In this document: positions 25,812-38,551 of the stretch, in pieces
Position numbering within the stretch: position 1 is the first letter of the stretch
Layout: each line of letters opens with the position of its first letter
From: Sphingobacteriales bacterium 44-61
Lineage (GTDB): Bacteria; Bacteroidota; Bacteroidia; Chitinophagales; Chitinophagaceae
DNA length: 64,000 nt
Assembly (NCBI GenBank): GCA_001898405.1
Contig: MKTW01000007.1
Span: 116,756 to 180,755 of the forward strand
Direction: 5' to 3'
Notes under the pieces: generated by a model
What the model saw: the letters and a program-made list of their open reading frames with translations, nothing else
Databases searched by the model: none
What the model was told of the DNA's origin: nothing
Made by a program: the position numbers and the translations under genes

Positions 25812-27248
25812 TTACCAATAGCAGTTTAGTCTTCTGTCTCCTTTCTTCCCCGTTATCTCCGAAGCTTTCAATATAAAAGCCAGATAACCCACACCCCGCT
25901 GCATTTTCTTTTTGGAAAAGAGATTAGCCCAGTTATGCACTCCAAACAAAACAGGACCTAATCTCACTGCACCTCCAACCCATAACTGATTGGCACTGCT
26001 GTATTGCACCGGCAAATAAAACCCTTTCTTTCTCGTCTCCCAACGTGGTGTCACCGTCAGTAAACTAAGATCTTTCAGATAGCGGCTTTTGACAGGAAAT
26101 AAAGAAGCAACACCAATGGAAAGATCTGCATTCACGAAAAATGCTTCATTGATGAACTTGTCTACATTTATTACCAGCCGGGCTGGATGAACAACTTTGA
26201 AATCACCGGTATACTGTGCTGCATTTTGATATAAAGTGATCAGGCTATCACGGAACTGTCCAAATGAAGTAATAGAACTGTCAAACTTCTGATCCAGTAA
26301 TTCATCCGTAACACCCGGCCTCACGTTGCTTACACGGGTGCTGTATTTCCCATGCCGGTAGGCAGCATAGCCAAAATCGAGCAGTGATACACCGATCTTC
26401 CAGTCGTAGTCAAAATAATTTTCCTCTCTTTCTGCATTCGTCCAGTAATTGCGCTTGATCAGCAATTCCAACCCCATATCGAGAGAGAAACCGGTTTTCG
26501 TACCGGAAGAAAAATTCTTGAAATTGGTGTTGAAGTTTTTGGATTTATCCCATTGATCATAATTGGCGGAATAAGAAAAATCCATATTGGCGCCGTTTAT
26601 CTCGTAGGTATTGGGGGAGCTGCCTGTTTTGGAAAATGAACCACTGTTAACTGTTGCAAAGGCGCCAGACATTCCTTTATTTATTTTCAACGTAGCACCA
26701 CCATTGACCCTGAACCTGTCGTTGTCAATCAGGGTTTGCCCGTATGCAACATAAAATTCCGTCCAGCTGCTGCTTACCATATCGAGGCTCATCTCCCGAT
26801 TGTTTTCATTCAACACAAAAAAATCGCTGAAAGATCCCAGTGTGTCATAAAAATTGTACTGGCTGCTTCTTACGCGCGTATATGATTTAAAATTAATGCC
26901 AAGCGCAACAGCACTTCTTTGATTAAGCGCCAGGCGGAAATTGAGCAGGTTGAGATTGATATTTACATCTCCTTTTCTTTTATACTCGCCTGCTGAAATA
27001 GCGTATTGGGAATTAGCGGGATTGGTAAGCAAAGAGTAATTACGGATATCAACGATGTTGGTTGTATGCTTGTCCTGCACACCGAATATCGTTAGGTCCC
27101 ATTTAGAGGGTACATTCACGATAGCAGCAGGATTATTATGCATGTTCAGCGAGCCGATATAATAAGTGCCGTTTACTGCATTATAATATTGAGTCCACCC
27201 CAGCAAAGGGAAGCTTAACAGGCATAATATGACGATCAGGGTTTTCAT
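25812..27248 (-). CDS. DUF5723-like outer-membrane beta-barrel protein
   Basis: This 478-residue protein has a signal peptide (hydrophobic 3-17, cut near WTQY). Its beta-rich body begins NAVNGTYYIGSLNMHNNPAA, as in the DUF5723 barrels of Bacteroidota, and has many alternating aromatic strands and a C-terminal GVGYLAFILKASEI. Function is unknown; it may be an outer-membrane porin or a structural barrel. It is monocistronic. Confidence 0.78.
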   Translation of the reverse strand: MKTLIVILCLLSFPLLGWTQYYNAVNGTYYIGSLNMHNNPAAIVNVPSKWDLTIFGVQDKHTTNIVDIRNYSLLTNPANSQYAISAGEYKRKGDVNINLNLLNFRLALNQRSAVALGINFKSYTRVRSSQYNFYDTLGSFSDFFVLNENNREMSLDMVSSSWTEFYVAYGQTLIDNDRFRVNGGATLKINKGMSGAFATVNSGSFSKTGSSPNTYEINGANMDFSYSANYDQWDKSKNFNTNFKNFSSGTKTGFSLDMGLELLIKRNYWTNAEREENYFDYDWKIGVSLLDFGYAAYRHGKYSTRVSNVRPGVTDELLDQKFDSSITSFGQFRDSLITLYQNAAQYTGDFKVVHPARLVINVDKFINEAFFVNADLSIGVASLFPVKSRYLKDLSLLTVTPRWETRKKGFYLPVQYSSANQLWVGGAVRLGPVLFGVHNWANLFSKKKMQRGVGYLAFILKASEITGKKGDRRLNCYW

Positions 27249-27327
27249 AAAAAAGACCTTGAATGCAAGGTCTTTGTAAGTACTTCTAAAATTAAGTTTT
27301 TATTCAACGCAGAAATTCACGTTTGTA

Positions 27328-28848
27328 TCATTTAACATCTGGTTGCATGTTTCCTTCCTGTTCTTGTTGTTTACCAAGATAAGTGGGAAGGTCCATTCCA
27401 GCCATATTGAAAATATCTTTCAGCGGTGGTACAGATCTGTAAAGCCCGCTCACAAAATTGGCGGTTGAATTTTTACCTTCTCCCTGTTGCCCGCTATCCC
27501 ATACTGTTACTTTATCGATCTTGATATTTTTAATGGCTTCTGTCTGCATCTTCACCAGTTCTGGTAATTTATCTGCGATCAGCAGCAACACAGCATCTTT
27601 AGGATTGTCGCCGGCTGCTCTTACGATGCGGTCAAGGCCTTCTGCCTGCTTGGTCAGAATTTCATACATACCCCTTGCTTCGGCTTCCAGTTTGGCAAAA
27701 ATGGCATCTGCTTCACCTTTTGCTTTTTCCCTTACCTGCTCTGCTGCTGCTTGTGCTTCCAGTATCAGTTTTTGTTTTTGAATTTCTGCACCTACCACAA
27801 TGGTTGCGTTCTGTGCTGCACGGTCCCTTTCTGCACGGGCTTCTTCTGCTTTTTGTTCTGCCAGGTATGCTTCTTCCAGTGCTTTGGCCGACTGCACTTT
27901 TTCTGCAGCGATCGCTTTTTTCAATGCTTCTGCTTCCCTTTCACGCCTTTGCGAATCGGAATTAGCGACCTGTATCTTGGACTGGTTCTCGCCCTGTACT
28001 GCAATGGCATTGGCTTCTGCAATTTTTACCCTTGTGTCCCTTTCAGCTTCGGCTTTACCGATATTTTCATCCCGGTTGGCATTAGCGATCTGGATCTCTT
28101 TTTCTTTCATGGCAAACGATACCTGTGTATCACGGTCACGCTGCGTTTCTGCCACTTTGATATCCCTTTCCTTTTCTGCAGTGGTTTTACCAATATCACC
28201 GGTACGTTCCTGCTCTGCCACGCGGATCTTTGCTTCATTGATGGCTTTGGCGGCTGCTTCTTTACCCAATGCATCAATATAGCCACTTTCATCTTTGATA
28301 TCTGTTACGTTCACGTTGATCATCTTCAGCCCGATCTTGTTCAATTCTGCTTCCACATTACCAGCTATATTGGCAAGAAATTTATCACGGTTGCTATTGA
28401 TCTCTTCAATATCCATCATGGCTACTACGAGGCGCATTTGTCCAAGAATAATATCTTTTGCGAGGTCATGTATCTGCGGGCGCTGCATGCCCAGCAGGCG
28501 CTCTGCTGCATTCTGCATCACGGCGGGTTCTGTAGAAATACCAACAGTAAAACGGGAGGGCACATCCACACGGATATTTTGCTTACTGAGCGCACTGGTA
28601 AGATTTACTTCCAGTGATATTGGTGTAAGATCAAGAAATGAATAATCCTGGATAATAGGCCAGATAAAAGCCGCACCACCATGGATACATTTTGCGGTAA
28701 GTGTGCCATCCACTCCTTTACCCACTTTTCCGTACACTACAAGTATCCTGTCTGAAGGGCAGCGTTTGTAGCGCCGGAACATCGAGAATACGAGGATAAA
28801 GAAAAATACAATCGCAATAGCGACGACCAGTAAGAGATTTTCAGCCAT
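27328..28848 (-). CDS. Flotillin-like SPFH protein
   Basis: This 506-residue protein has a membrane segment (residues 4-24), an SPFH/band-7 domain (about 30-210, including KDIILGQMRLVVAMMDIEEI) and a long Glu/Ala/Arg-rich coiled coil (about 210-420; KAEAERDTRVKIAEA and similar). Flotillins scaffold ordered membrane microdomains. The TTG at 28854 is in frame, but ATG 28848 (MAENLLLVV) is preferred. It lies 18 bp after the NfeD-like gene, the known partner arrangement (as YuaF-YuaG or YqiJ-YqiK). Confidence 0.94.
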   Translation of the reverse strand: MAENLLLVVAIAIVFFFILVFSMFRRYKRCPSDRILVVYGKVGKGVDGTLTAKCIHGGAAFIWPIIQDYSFLDLTPISLEVNLTSALSKQNIRVDVPSRFTVGISTEPAVMQNAAERLLGMQRPQIHDLAKDIILGQMRLVVAMMDIEEINSNRDKFLANIAGNVEAELNKIGLKMINVNVTDIKDESGYIDALGKEAAAKAINEAKIRVAEQERTGDIGKTTAEKERDIKVAETQRDRDTQVSFAMKEKEIQIANANRDENIGKAEAERDTRVKIAEANAIAVQGENQSKIQVANSDSQRREREAEALKKAIAAEKVQSAKALEEAYLAEQKAEEARAERDRAAQNATIVVGAEIQKQKLILEAQAAAEQVREKAKGEADAIFAKLEAEARGMYEILTKQAEGLDRIVRAAGDNPKDAVLLLIADKLPELVKMQTEAIKNIKIDKVTVWDSGQQGEGKNSTANFVSGLYRSVPPLKDIFNMAGMDLPTYLGKQQEQEGNMQPDVK

Positions 28849-28866
28849 GTTCAAATGAATTATTGA

Positions 28867-29460
28867 TTAAGAAAGTTGGGAAGTAACGAGAAGAATGTTT
28901 TCATCAATCACACCGGTCACTTTTACCAGTTTGCCGGTTGGTATATTTTCCTGATCATCGGTGATCGCTTTCAACTCGCGAAGGGAGCCCTGCACGCGGA
29001 TATGTACTTTGCCAAATCCGTTGCGGGAGGCAGGGATGACCAGGTATGTTTCAGCAGTTTTATGCAGTGTTTGCCTTATCTGGAAAGTGCCGCTTTGCTT
29101 CAGTTTGCTCATGGAGCGCATGATAAAGATCATAATGGCTACAATGGCAACACCAGCCAGTAAGGCCACAAGAATAATGACCGGCTTGCTTACGTTTCCT
29201 TTGGAAAGGGCAATGCCTGTCCATCCGAAAATAGTAAAGAAGGCAATAAAGTTTTTTATTGTAAAAAAACCATAAGCGATCCCACCGTCATGATCTACTG
29301 CCAGGTCTGCATCGCCTGTTGCAACGTCGCCGTCGCCGGCTGCAAAAGAAAGGATGGTTTGGATCAGGAAAAGCAGGGAAAACAATAAGGCAATTGCCCA
29401 GAAAATCCTGTCAAAAGACGATAGGGCCTGCCACCAGCTAGAAAGGTCAAGCAGCTTCAT
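28867..29460 (-). CDS. NfeD/YqiJ-like membrane protein, flotillin partner
   Basis: This 197-residue protein has hydrophobic segments near 18-38, 64-80 and 92-114, and a C-terminal OB-fold-like domain (about 130-197; GKVHIRVQGSLRELKAI, GKLVKVTGVIDENILLV). NfeD-type proteins associate with flotillins in membrane microdomains. It is the first gene of the two-gene unit with the SPFH protein. Confidence 0.85.
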   Translation of the reverse strand: MKLLDLSSWWQALSSFDRIFWAIALLFSLLFLIQTILSFAAGDGDVATGDADLAVDHDGGIAYGFFTIKNFIAFFTIFGWTGIALSKGNVSKPVIILVALLAGVAIVAIMIFIMRSMSKLKQSGTFQIRQTLHKTAETYLVIPASRNGFGKVHIRVQGSLRELKAITDDQENIPTGKLVKVTGVIDENILLVTSQLS

Positions 29461-29520
29461 ATTTGATTGGTTCGGTTAGAAGCTCAAGATAAGCAATTCA
29501 GCGGGTTGAGGGTAAAAGAA

Positions 29521-29546
29521 AAGCCTGTAACAACTGTAACAGGCTT
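29521..29546 (-). terminator. Terminator after the pyruvate dehydrogenase E2 gene
   Basis: An 8-bp stem (AAGCCTGT with ACAGGCTT) at 29521-29528 and 29539-29546. Read on the minus strand it is followed by TTCTTTT, 27 bp past the E2 stop. Confidence 0.65.
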
Positions 29547-29573
29547 TATAAAATTGTTATTACTGATCTGTTC

Positions 29574-31214
29574 TTATACCAGCATCCTCAATGGCTCTTC
29601 CAGCAGGCTCTTTAATGTTTGCAGGAAGGCAGCTCCTGTTGCTCCGTCCACTACGCGGTGGTCGCAGCTAAGCGTTACTTTCATCACATTGCCGGGAACG
29701 ATAGCGCCATTTTTTACAACGGGCACCTGGCTGATACCGCCAATGGCCAGTATACAGGAATCAGGCGGGTTGATGATGGCAGTGAATTCATCCACTCCAA
29801 ACATACCCAGGTTGGAAATAGTGAAAGTATTACCTTCCCAATCTGACGGCTGTAGTTTCTTGTCTTTTGCTTTCTGTGCAAATTCTTTTACCTCAGCCGC
29901 TATCTGCGACAAAGACTTGGTATCTGCAAAGCGCACTACCGGTACCAGTAACCCGTCTTCCACTGCTACTGCCACACCAATGTTCACATGGTGGTTCACG
30001 CGGATCTTATCGCCCAACCAACTGCTGTTTACTGCCGGATGTTGCTTCAGGGCAACTGCACAGGCCTTCAATACCAGGTCGTTGAAAGATATTTTTACTT
30101 TACTTACCTCATTCAGCTTGGCACGGCTTGCAACGGCCGCATCCATGTCAATTGCAACTGTGACATAGAAATGGGGGGCAGTGAATTTGCTCTCTGCCAG
30201 GCGTTTGGCGATGACCTTACGCATTTGTGAAACCGGCACTTCATCAAAGCTCACCACTCCGGCCGGAACCTGGCTTGCGGCAGTAGCGGCCTTGGCCGCA
30301 GGCGCTTGCGTCGCGGCAGGTTTATAATTATCTACGTCTGATTTTACAATTCTTCCGCCATCGCCGCTGCCATTTACTTTGCTGATATCAATGCCTTTTT
30401 CAGCAGCCAGTTTTTTAGCAAGGGGGGAGGCTTTCACGCGGCCATTGGTGGTGGAAGCTTCAGGTTGTGCAACTGTTTCAGCAGCCTCGGCCGCAGGCGC
30501 CTGCGCGGCGGCAGGTGTCTGAGAAGCGGCAGGAGCTGCTCCGCCACCACCTTTTGCAGCAGCAACAATAGCGTTGACGTCCACTTTTCCTTCTTCGCCG
30601 ATTATGCAAAGCAGGTCATTTACTGCGATCTTTTCACCTTTTTTAGCGCCCTGATACAGGAGTTTACCATTTTTATAGCTCTCCAGTTCCATTGTGGCTT
30701 TATCGGTTTCGATCTCTGCCAGCACATCACCTTTTTTTACCGTGTCGCCAACATTTTTATTCCATCCGGCGATCACGCCTTCTGTCATGGTATCGCTCAG
30801 GCGGGGCATCAGCACCACTTCTTCCATTTTGGAAATATCTATAGCACTGCCAGATTGGCTTTTGGTTTCTTCCTTGGCTGCAGGCGCTTGCGGAGCAGCT
30901 TCCTTAGCGGGGGCAGGAGCTTCCTGTTTGGCAGCCCCAGAGCTGCCACCTTTCAGCAGTCCGGAAATATCTTCACCGGGGTTGCCGATGATTGCCAACA
31001 GGTCGTTTACCTGCAATTTGCCGCCTTTATCGGTGCCGATATGCAGCAGGGTGCCGTCTTTATAGCTCTCTAGCTCCATGGTAGCCTTGTCGGTTTCCAC
31101 TTCAGCCAGTAAATCTCCTTTTTTTACTGTGTCACCCACTTTTTTATGCCAGGCGGCAATCACACCTTCTGTCATCGTGTCGCTCAGGCGGGGCATCAAT
31201 ATCTCTTCAGCCAT
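29574..31214 (-). CDS. Pyruvate dehydrogenase E2, dihydrolipoamide acetyltransferase
   Basis: This 546-residue E2 has two lipoyl domains, each with ETDKATMELES and the lipoylated Lys at about 43 and 172. They are separated by Ala/Pro-rich linkers; an E1/E3-binding domain follows (RVKASPLAKKLAAEKGID, about 258-275), then the catalytic domain ending in CDHRVVDG with His519 and Asp523. It moves the acetyl group from E1 to CoA in the pyruvate dehydrogenase complex. E1 and E3 genes are not in the window. A branched-chain complex E2 is possible, but two lipoyl domains favour pyruvate. Confidence 0.94.
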   Translation of the reverse strand: MAEEILMPRLSDTMTEGVIAAWHKKVGDTVKKGDLLAEVETDKATMELESYKDGTLLHIGTDKGGKLQVNDLLAIIGNPGEDISGLLKGGSSGAAKQEAPAPAKEAAPQAPAAKEETKSQSGSAIDISKMEEVVLMPRLSDTMTEGVIAGWNKNVGDTVKKGDVLAEIETDKATMELESYKNGKLLYQGAKKGEKIAVNDLLCIIGEEGKVDVNAIVAAAKGGGGAAPAASQTPAAAQAPAAEAAETVAQPEASTTNGRVKASPLAKKLAAEKGIDISKVNGSGDGGRIVKSDVDNYKPAATQAPAAKAATAASQVPAGVVSFDEVPVSQMRKVIAKRLAESKFTAPHFYVTVAIDMDAAVASRAKLNEVSKVKISFNDLVLKACAVALKQHPAVNSSWLGDKIRVNHHVNIGVAVAVEDGLLVPVVRFADTKSLSQIAAEVKEFAQKAKDKKLQPSDWEGNTFTISNLGMFGVDEFTAIINPPDSCILAIGGISQVPVVKNGAIVPGNVMKVTLSCDHRVVDGATGAAFLQTLKSLLEEPLRMLV

Positions 31215-31380
31215 GTAGGATTAAATTTTGGCCGAAATTAAGATAAAATGCTGAATAGAAATGAGCTCAAATATTTGAATGCTGGCTTTTCATTTATGCA
31301 GGAATAGCTGGGCCGCTATTCATAACTGGATGTTTGGCAAATTCAAGAACCTGCTGGAAGTTCAGTTGAAAACAACCCCA

Positions 31381-33174
31381 TCAGTAATCAAGGTCCAGTC
31401 TCAACCGGTCTCTTAATTCTTTTACCAGTGGATATTGCTCTGCCATTTTAAGGAACTGGTCTTTGGATGAAAGAGGCGCATCTGTTACAGGTTGTTGCTC
31501 TGCATTTTCGACCACCACTACATAAAACTGCAGCAATCGGTTCTTTAACCGTTGTTGCAGAAAGGCGAAGAGCTGATTGCGTTCCTGCTCTATAAATTTT
31601 TGTTCGATATTATTGGCTGTGATCACTTCAAACGTGTTGCCATCCTTGATCAATAGTTTAGCCAGTGCAAAAGGTTGAGCTGCGGGATTCTTTTCCTCTT
31701 TCAGCTTTTGGATATATGCTTCCCATGATTGTTGCAATGGTTCTTCCTTCAATGGCTGGTTGGTGGCATCGGAAGGCATGCTATTGCCCTGGTATTGCTG
31801 CCTGATCTTGTTAAGTGCGGAGATCTTGCCGGTACCGGTAGTTGTGGTGGTTGCGGATTTTACCGGTGCTGTTGCTGCAGGTTGCTGATAAGATGCTTCT
31901 TTTGGCTTGCTTCTGACAGGAGCGTTATCTGTTGTTTGAATCAGCAGTTTAGCTGACTCGGTTGCTGCAGTATTGCTTTCGCGCAATTCCAGCGGTGCTA
32001 TCTGGCGGAAAGCAACGGGTTTTGCAGAATCAATCAGTTTTTTTTTACTCAGGCCGTTTCCTTCGGCGCTCAGGTTAATGGCTTGTTGCAGGTAACATAG
32101 CTTTATGAGTACCAGTTCAACATGAAGGCGTTTATTACGGGCCGATTTATAATTGATCTCTGCTTCATTCAGAATGTTGAGAGCGCTGATCAGTATGGCA
32201 GGTGAAACTTTCTTGGCTGTTTCAACGTATTTGTCCTTGAAACTTTCTACCACTTCGAGCAGAACAGCCGCTTTTTCGTCTTTACAAACGAGCAGGTTGC
32301 GGATAAACTCTGCAAAACCATTCAGCACGAGGTCGCCTTCAAATCCTTTCCGGTTGATGCCATCATATAGTAAAAGCGCACCGGCAAGGTCTTGCTGCAG
32401 CATAGCATCCAGCAACTTGAAATAATAATCGGCATCCAGTATGTTGAGATGCTCAAGTGTATTCGTATAATTCAGTTCACCACCAGTAAAGCTCACGATC
32501 TTATCCATGATACTTAGCGCATCACGCATACAGCCTTCACTTTTTTGTGCAATCACCTGTAGGGCGGCTTTTTCTGCACTCACTTCTTCTTTATCGCAGA
32601 TCTCCTGTAAATGCTCTACCGTGTCATTGGTAGTGATGCGTTTGAAATCGAATATCTGGCAGCGGCTTAATATCGTTGGGAGGATCTTATGTTTTTCTGT
32701 GGTGGCCAGGATAAAAATGGCATAAGGAGGCGGTTCCTCCAGTGTTTTCAGGAATGCGTTGAACGCAGATGAGCTGAGCATGTGCACCTCATCGATGATA
32801 TACACTTTGTATTTGCCGGCCTGTGGTGCAAACCTTACCTGCTCCACCAGCGTGCGGATATCGTCTACAGAGTTGTTGCTTGCAGCATCCAGCTCATGTA
32901 TGTTCAGCGAAGTGCCTTCATTAAAGGAAACGCAGGAATTGCAGGTGTTGCAGGCTTCGCCGTCTTTGGTCTTGTTTTCACAGTTGATTGTTTTGGCGAG
33001 GATCCGTGCACAGGTGGTTTTGCCTACACCGCGGGGACCGCAAAACAGGAAGGCATGGGCCAACTGGTTGTTTTTGATCGCATTTTTAAGAGTCGTGGTT
33101 ATATGCGATTGACCCACAACAGTATCAAACGTTTGTGGCCTGTACTTTCTGGCTGAAACAATGAATTTATCCAT
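31381..33174 (-). CDS. dnaX: DNA polymerase III gamma/tau subunit
   Basis: This 597-residue clamp-loader subunit has Walker A GPRGVGKTT (46-54), a zinc site with Cys65, Cys75, Cys78 and Cys81, Walker B IIDEVHML and SRC motif LSRCQIFDF, followed by domain III and a Thr/Ala-rich linker to a C-terminal tau-like domain. It loads the sliding clamp on DNA. I see no A-rich slippery run that would clearly direct a programmed frameshift to a short gamma form. It is monocistronic. Confidence 0.95.
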   Translation of the reverse strand: MDKFIVSARKYRPQTFDTVVGQSHITTTLKNAIKNNQLAHAFLFCGPRGVGKTTCARILAKTINCENKTKDGEACNTCNSCVSFNEGTSLNIHELDAASNNSVDDIRTLVEQVRFAPQAGKYKVYIIDEVHMLSSSAFNAFLKTLEEPPPYAIFILATTEKHKILPTILSRCQIFDFKRITTNDTVEHLQEICDKEEVSAEKAALQVIAQKSEGCMRDALSIMDKIVSFTGGELNYTNTLEHLNILDADYYFKLLDAMLQQDLAGALLLYDGINRKGFEGDLVLNGFAEFIRNLLVCKDEKAAVLLEVVESFKDKYVETAKKVSPAILISALNILNEAEINYKSARNKRLHVELVLIKLCYLQQAINLSAEGNGLSKKKLIDSAKPVAFRQIAPLELRESNTAATESAKLLIQTTDNAPVRSKPKEASYQQPAATAPVKSATTTTTGTGKISALNKIRQQYQGNSMPSDATNQPLKEEPLQQSWEAYIQKLKEEKNPAAQPFALAKLLIKDGNTFEVITANNIEQKFIEQERNQLFAFLQQRLKNRLLQFYVVVVENAEQQPVTDAPLSSKDQFLKMAEQYPLVKELRDRLRLDLDY

Positions 33175-33231
33175 AATGCGGAACGGCTAAATTAGGAAAA
33201 ATGTTGGAGTTGGCCGGCTGGTCAATGATCA

Positions 33232-34425
33232 CTACACCAGCGGATGCGGCTTAAACTCCTTCGTCCTGTCAAACTGGTAACGGTATGTGGTCAGAATGCG
33301 GCTGCGGTAGGTTCCCAGCGCTTCCGCCACATTGATCATTTTAGGGTTGAATTCGCCGATCCATTGCATTTCATATTTTTTGTAGAAGGGATCTCCTATA
33401 ACATATTTACCATTTTCAAAGCGGCCACGCTGTATCACACTGGCACCTTCCACGATCATAAAACTATCCACGCCTTTACCCTGCCATTCGGGCACCACAC
33501 CAAAAATGAGCCCTACGAATTTGTCGATCTTCTTTGTTTTTTTCAGCCATAAGAATTTCAGCTTGTGCAGCAGGCCAAACTTTCCGTGCAGGTGTTTGAA
33601 CCATTGGTTCAGATCGGGGAGATTGATCCATACGGCAATAGGGTCTTCTTTATGATAAACAAACCAGCAGAGGGTTTCGTCCATTACAGGTTTCATGGAG
33701 CGGAACATGGCACGTACTACTTTTTCTTCGAGCTGCTTCATACCGCCATGGCCAGCCCAGGCTTTATTATAAACGATGGTAAAGTCTTTGGCAAATTTGT
33801 CCAGTTCGGTTTTACGGATATGCCTGGCTTGCAGATCAGGATTGGCAGCGCATTCAGCATGACGCAGGTAAAATTTTTCCTGGAGGTAATTGTTTACGTC
33901 CAACGCAAAGCATACCTGGTTAAAATAATTTTTAAACCCGTAATGCTCAAACAATTCTTTATAATAAGGAGGATTATAGTTAAGACAGTACACCGGGGGA
34001 TCATATCCCTGCACCAGTAATCCCCACCAGCGGTCGCGTTCTCCAAAGTTGATCGGCCCGTCCATTGATTCCATGCCATGTTGCAGCAGCCAGTGTTTGG
34101 CTACATCAAACAGCATATCTGCTGCAGGCTGATTGTTGATGCAATCAAAAAAGCCGACACCGCCTACAGGCCCGTCATCTCCTTTATTCTTATATTTTTT
34201 GTTGACGAATGCTGCGATCCGCCCGATAAGCTGCCCGTCTTTATCCCGCAGTATCCAACGTATCGCTTCTCCCTGCCGGAAAGCCTTGTTCTTATTCTTA
34301 TCAAATACATCGTTAATATCTTTATCCAGCGGCTGGATATAATCCGGATTTCCTTTATTAATGATCACATTCACTTTCAGGAAATCCCGGGCTGTTGATT
34401 CATCGGTAACCTCTACCAGTTGCAT
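33232..34425 (-). CDS. GNAT-like acyltransferase-fold protein of a conserved Bacteroidota type
   Basis: This 397-residue cytoplasmic protein has features of two GNAT-like folds. Near its C-terminus is an acetyl-CoA loop-like VVPEWQGKGVDSFMIVEGA (Q-x-x-G-x-G type). Its N-terminal half has RWILRDKDGQLIGRIAAFVN and GPINFGERDRWWGLLVQGYD. I recognise it as a conserved hypothetical of this phylum, not a named enzyme; substrate unknown. A TACATTTG promoter element lies 17 bp upstream, inside the fragment of a decayed gene. Confidence 0.75.
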   Translation of the reverse strand: MQLVEVTDESTARDFLKVNVIINKGNPDYIQPLDKDINDVFDKNKNKAFRQGEAIRWILRDKDGQLIGRIAAFVNKKYKNKGDDGPVGGVGFFDCINNQPAADMLFDVAKHWLLQHGMESMDGPINFGERDRWWGLLVQGYDPPVYCLNYNPPYYKELFEHYGFKNYFNQVCFALDVNNYLQEKFYLRHAECAANPDLQARHIRKTELDKFAKDFTIVYNKAWAGHGGMKQLEEKVVRAMFRSMKPVMDETLCWFVYHKEDPIAVWINLPDLNQWFKHLHGKFGLLHKLKFLWLKKTKKIDKFVGLIFGVVPEWQGKGVDSFMIVEGASVIQRGRFENGKYVIGDPFYKKYEMQWIGEFNPKMINVAEALGTYRSRILTTYRYQFDRTKEFKPHPLV

Positions 34426-34441
34426 AGGAAAATTTGAGAAG

Positions 34442-34449
34442 CAAATGTA
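34442..34449 (-). promoter_or_regulatory. Bacteroidota -7 element for the GNAT-like gene
   Basis: On the minus strand this reads TACATTTG, an exact TAnnTTTG match, 17 bp before the ATG at 34425. The -33 side is weak. Confidence 0.5.
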
Positions 34450-34450
34450 G

Positions 34451-34615
34451 CTAATTCAGGCATCGGCCCATCTTCTCTTCCAGCAACTGCTTTTCGGGAA
34501 GGGAAGAAGTGAGTGCTATAGCTTTCCTGAAATTCTCTTTTGCTTTTTCCAGGTCTTTCATATCGAAGTATATCTCGCCCAGGCTACAATTAGTTTTAGA
34601 TGAAGAATAGATTTC
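34451..34615 (-). pseudogene. 5'-truncated TPR-domain remnant (possible ECF sigma factor tail)
   Basis: An open frame of 54 codons ends TAG at 34451-34453, with a stop just upstream (34616-34618) and no start. It encodes one clear TPR helix pair: LGEIYFDMKDLEKAKENF then RKAIALTSSLPEKQLLEEKM. This pattern resembles the C-terminal end of a group of ECF-type sigma factors in Bacteroidota, so it is probably the last piece of a lost gene. No upstream part is present between here and the L,D-transpeptidase stop. Confidence 0.55.
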
Positions 34616-34676
34616 TTACCTGACGAATGGGTGTTTCGGTTCCGGACAAATGATTCAAATTATTTTTTGAAATAGC

Positions 34677-37967
<3,291 letters not shown>

Positions 37968-37991
37968 TTTTTTAACGGCTAAACACGCACA

Positions 37992-38255
37992 ATGAATTTA
38001 GAGATATTAACTCCTGAAAAGAGACTTTACAGTGGCGAGGTATTCGGAGTGCAGATGCCTGGCATCAGTGGTTCTTTCGAAGTGCTCGATAAGCACGCTC
38101 CACTGGTCAGCGCTTTGAAAGCCGGCCGTGTAAAGGTCTTAAAGGATAAACAAAATCATTTTGCTTTCTTCGATATACAGGGCGGATTTGTTGAAGTCCT
38201 CCATGACAAGGTTACTGTATTGGTAGAAGGAGCAACACCGGTGGACGCTGCCTGA
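37992..38255 (+). CDS. atpC: ATP synthase F1 epsilon subunit, short form
   Basis: This 87-residue protein matches the N-terminal beta-sandwich of epsilon (MNLEILTPEKRLYSGEV ... FEVLDKHAPLVSALKAG). The two C-terminal inhibitory helices present in about 135-residue forms are missing. Short epsilon is common in this phylum. It is cotranscribed with atpD. Confidence 0.93.
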   Translation: MNLEILTPEKRLYSGEVFGVQMPGISGSFEVLDKHAPLVSALKAGRVKVLKDKQNHFAFFDIQGGFVEVLHDKVTVLVEGATPVDAA

Positions 38256-38362
38256 CCACAGCAGCCCCTCTCTTACAACGATTAGAGTTTAGTGAGAAAG
38301 AATCGAGGGGATAAATAGACTGGGGAAAAACCAGCCTATCCGGATTGTGAAAACTGTTATCC

Positions 38363-38394
38363 AGCCCTCCTGGCTTTAGTCGGGAGGGTTTTTT
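38363..38394 (+). terminator. Rho-independent terminator after atpDC
   Basis: CCCTCC (38365-38370) pairs with GGAGGG (38383-38388), followed by six T. It lies about 110 bp past atpC. The gap before it also has a CCCCTC/GAGGGG pair (about 38265-38310). Confidence 0.75.
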
Positions 38395-38468
38395 AATAGG
38401 GAAGTACTGAGTTTTTGTTCATTGCCTGATGATCGGATGGCCGATTTTAAGTTGCAAAAGCACCAATA

Positions 38469-38503
38469 AAAAAGAGACTCCCTGAATCCGGAAATCTCTT
38501 TTT
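38469..38503. terminator. AT-rich hairpin between convergent genes
   Basis: AAAAAGAGA (38469-38477) pairs with TCTCTTTTT (38495-38503) around a 17-nt loop. Read on the minus strand it lies downstream of the DUF4197 gene (stop at 38552). The surrounding 38430-38545 contains a further imperfect pair with GGCCGAT motifs. Confidence 0.6.
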
Positions 38504-38551
38504 ATTTATAGTTCAGTATCAAGCTGAAGTCGGCCATCGGCCAACGTTCCC

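Noticed and set aside
27751..28617. Long plus-strand open frame of 288 codons inside the flotillin gene
   Set aside because: It is antisense to the repetitive coiled-coil coding sequence and has a Phe/Cys-rich composition typical of a reversed Glu/Ala/Lys-rich gene.
30465..31073. Plus-strand frame of 202 codons within the E2 gene
   Set aside because: It is the antisense shadow of Ala/Pro linkers and lipoyl domains, with no recognisable domain.
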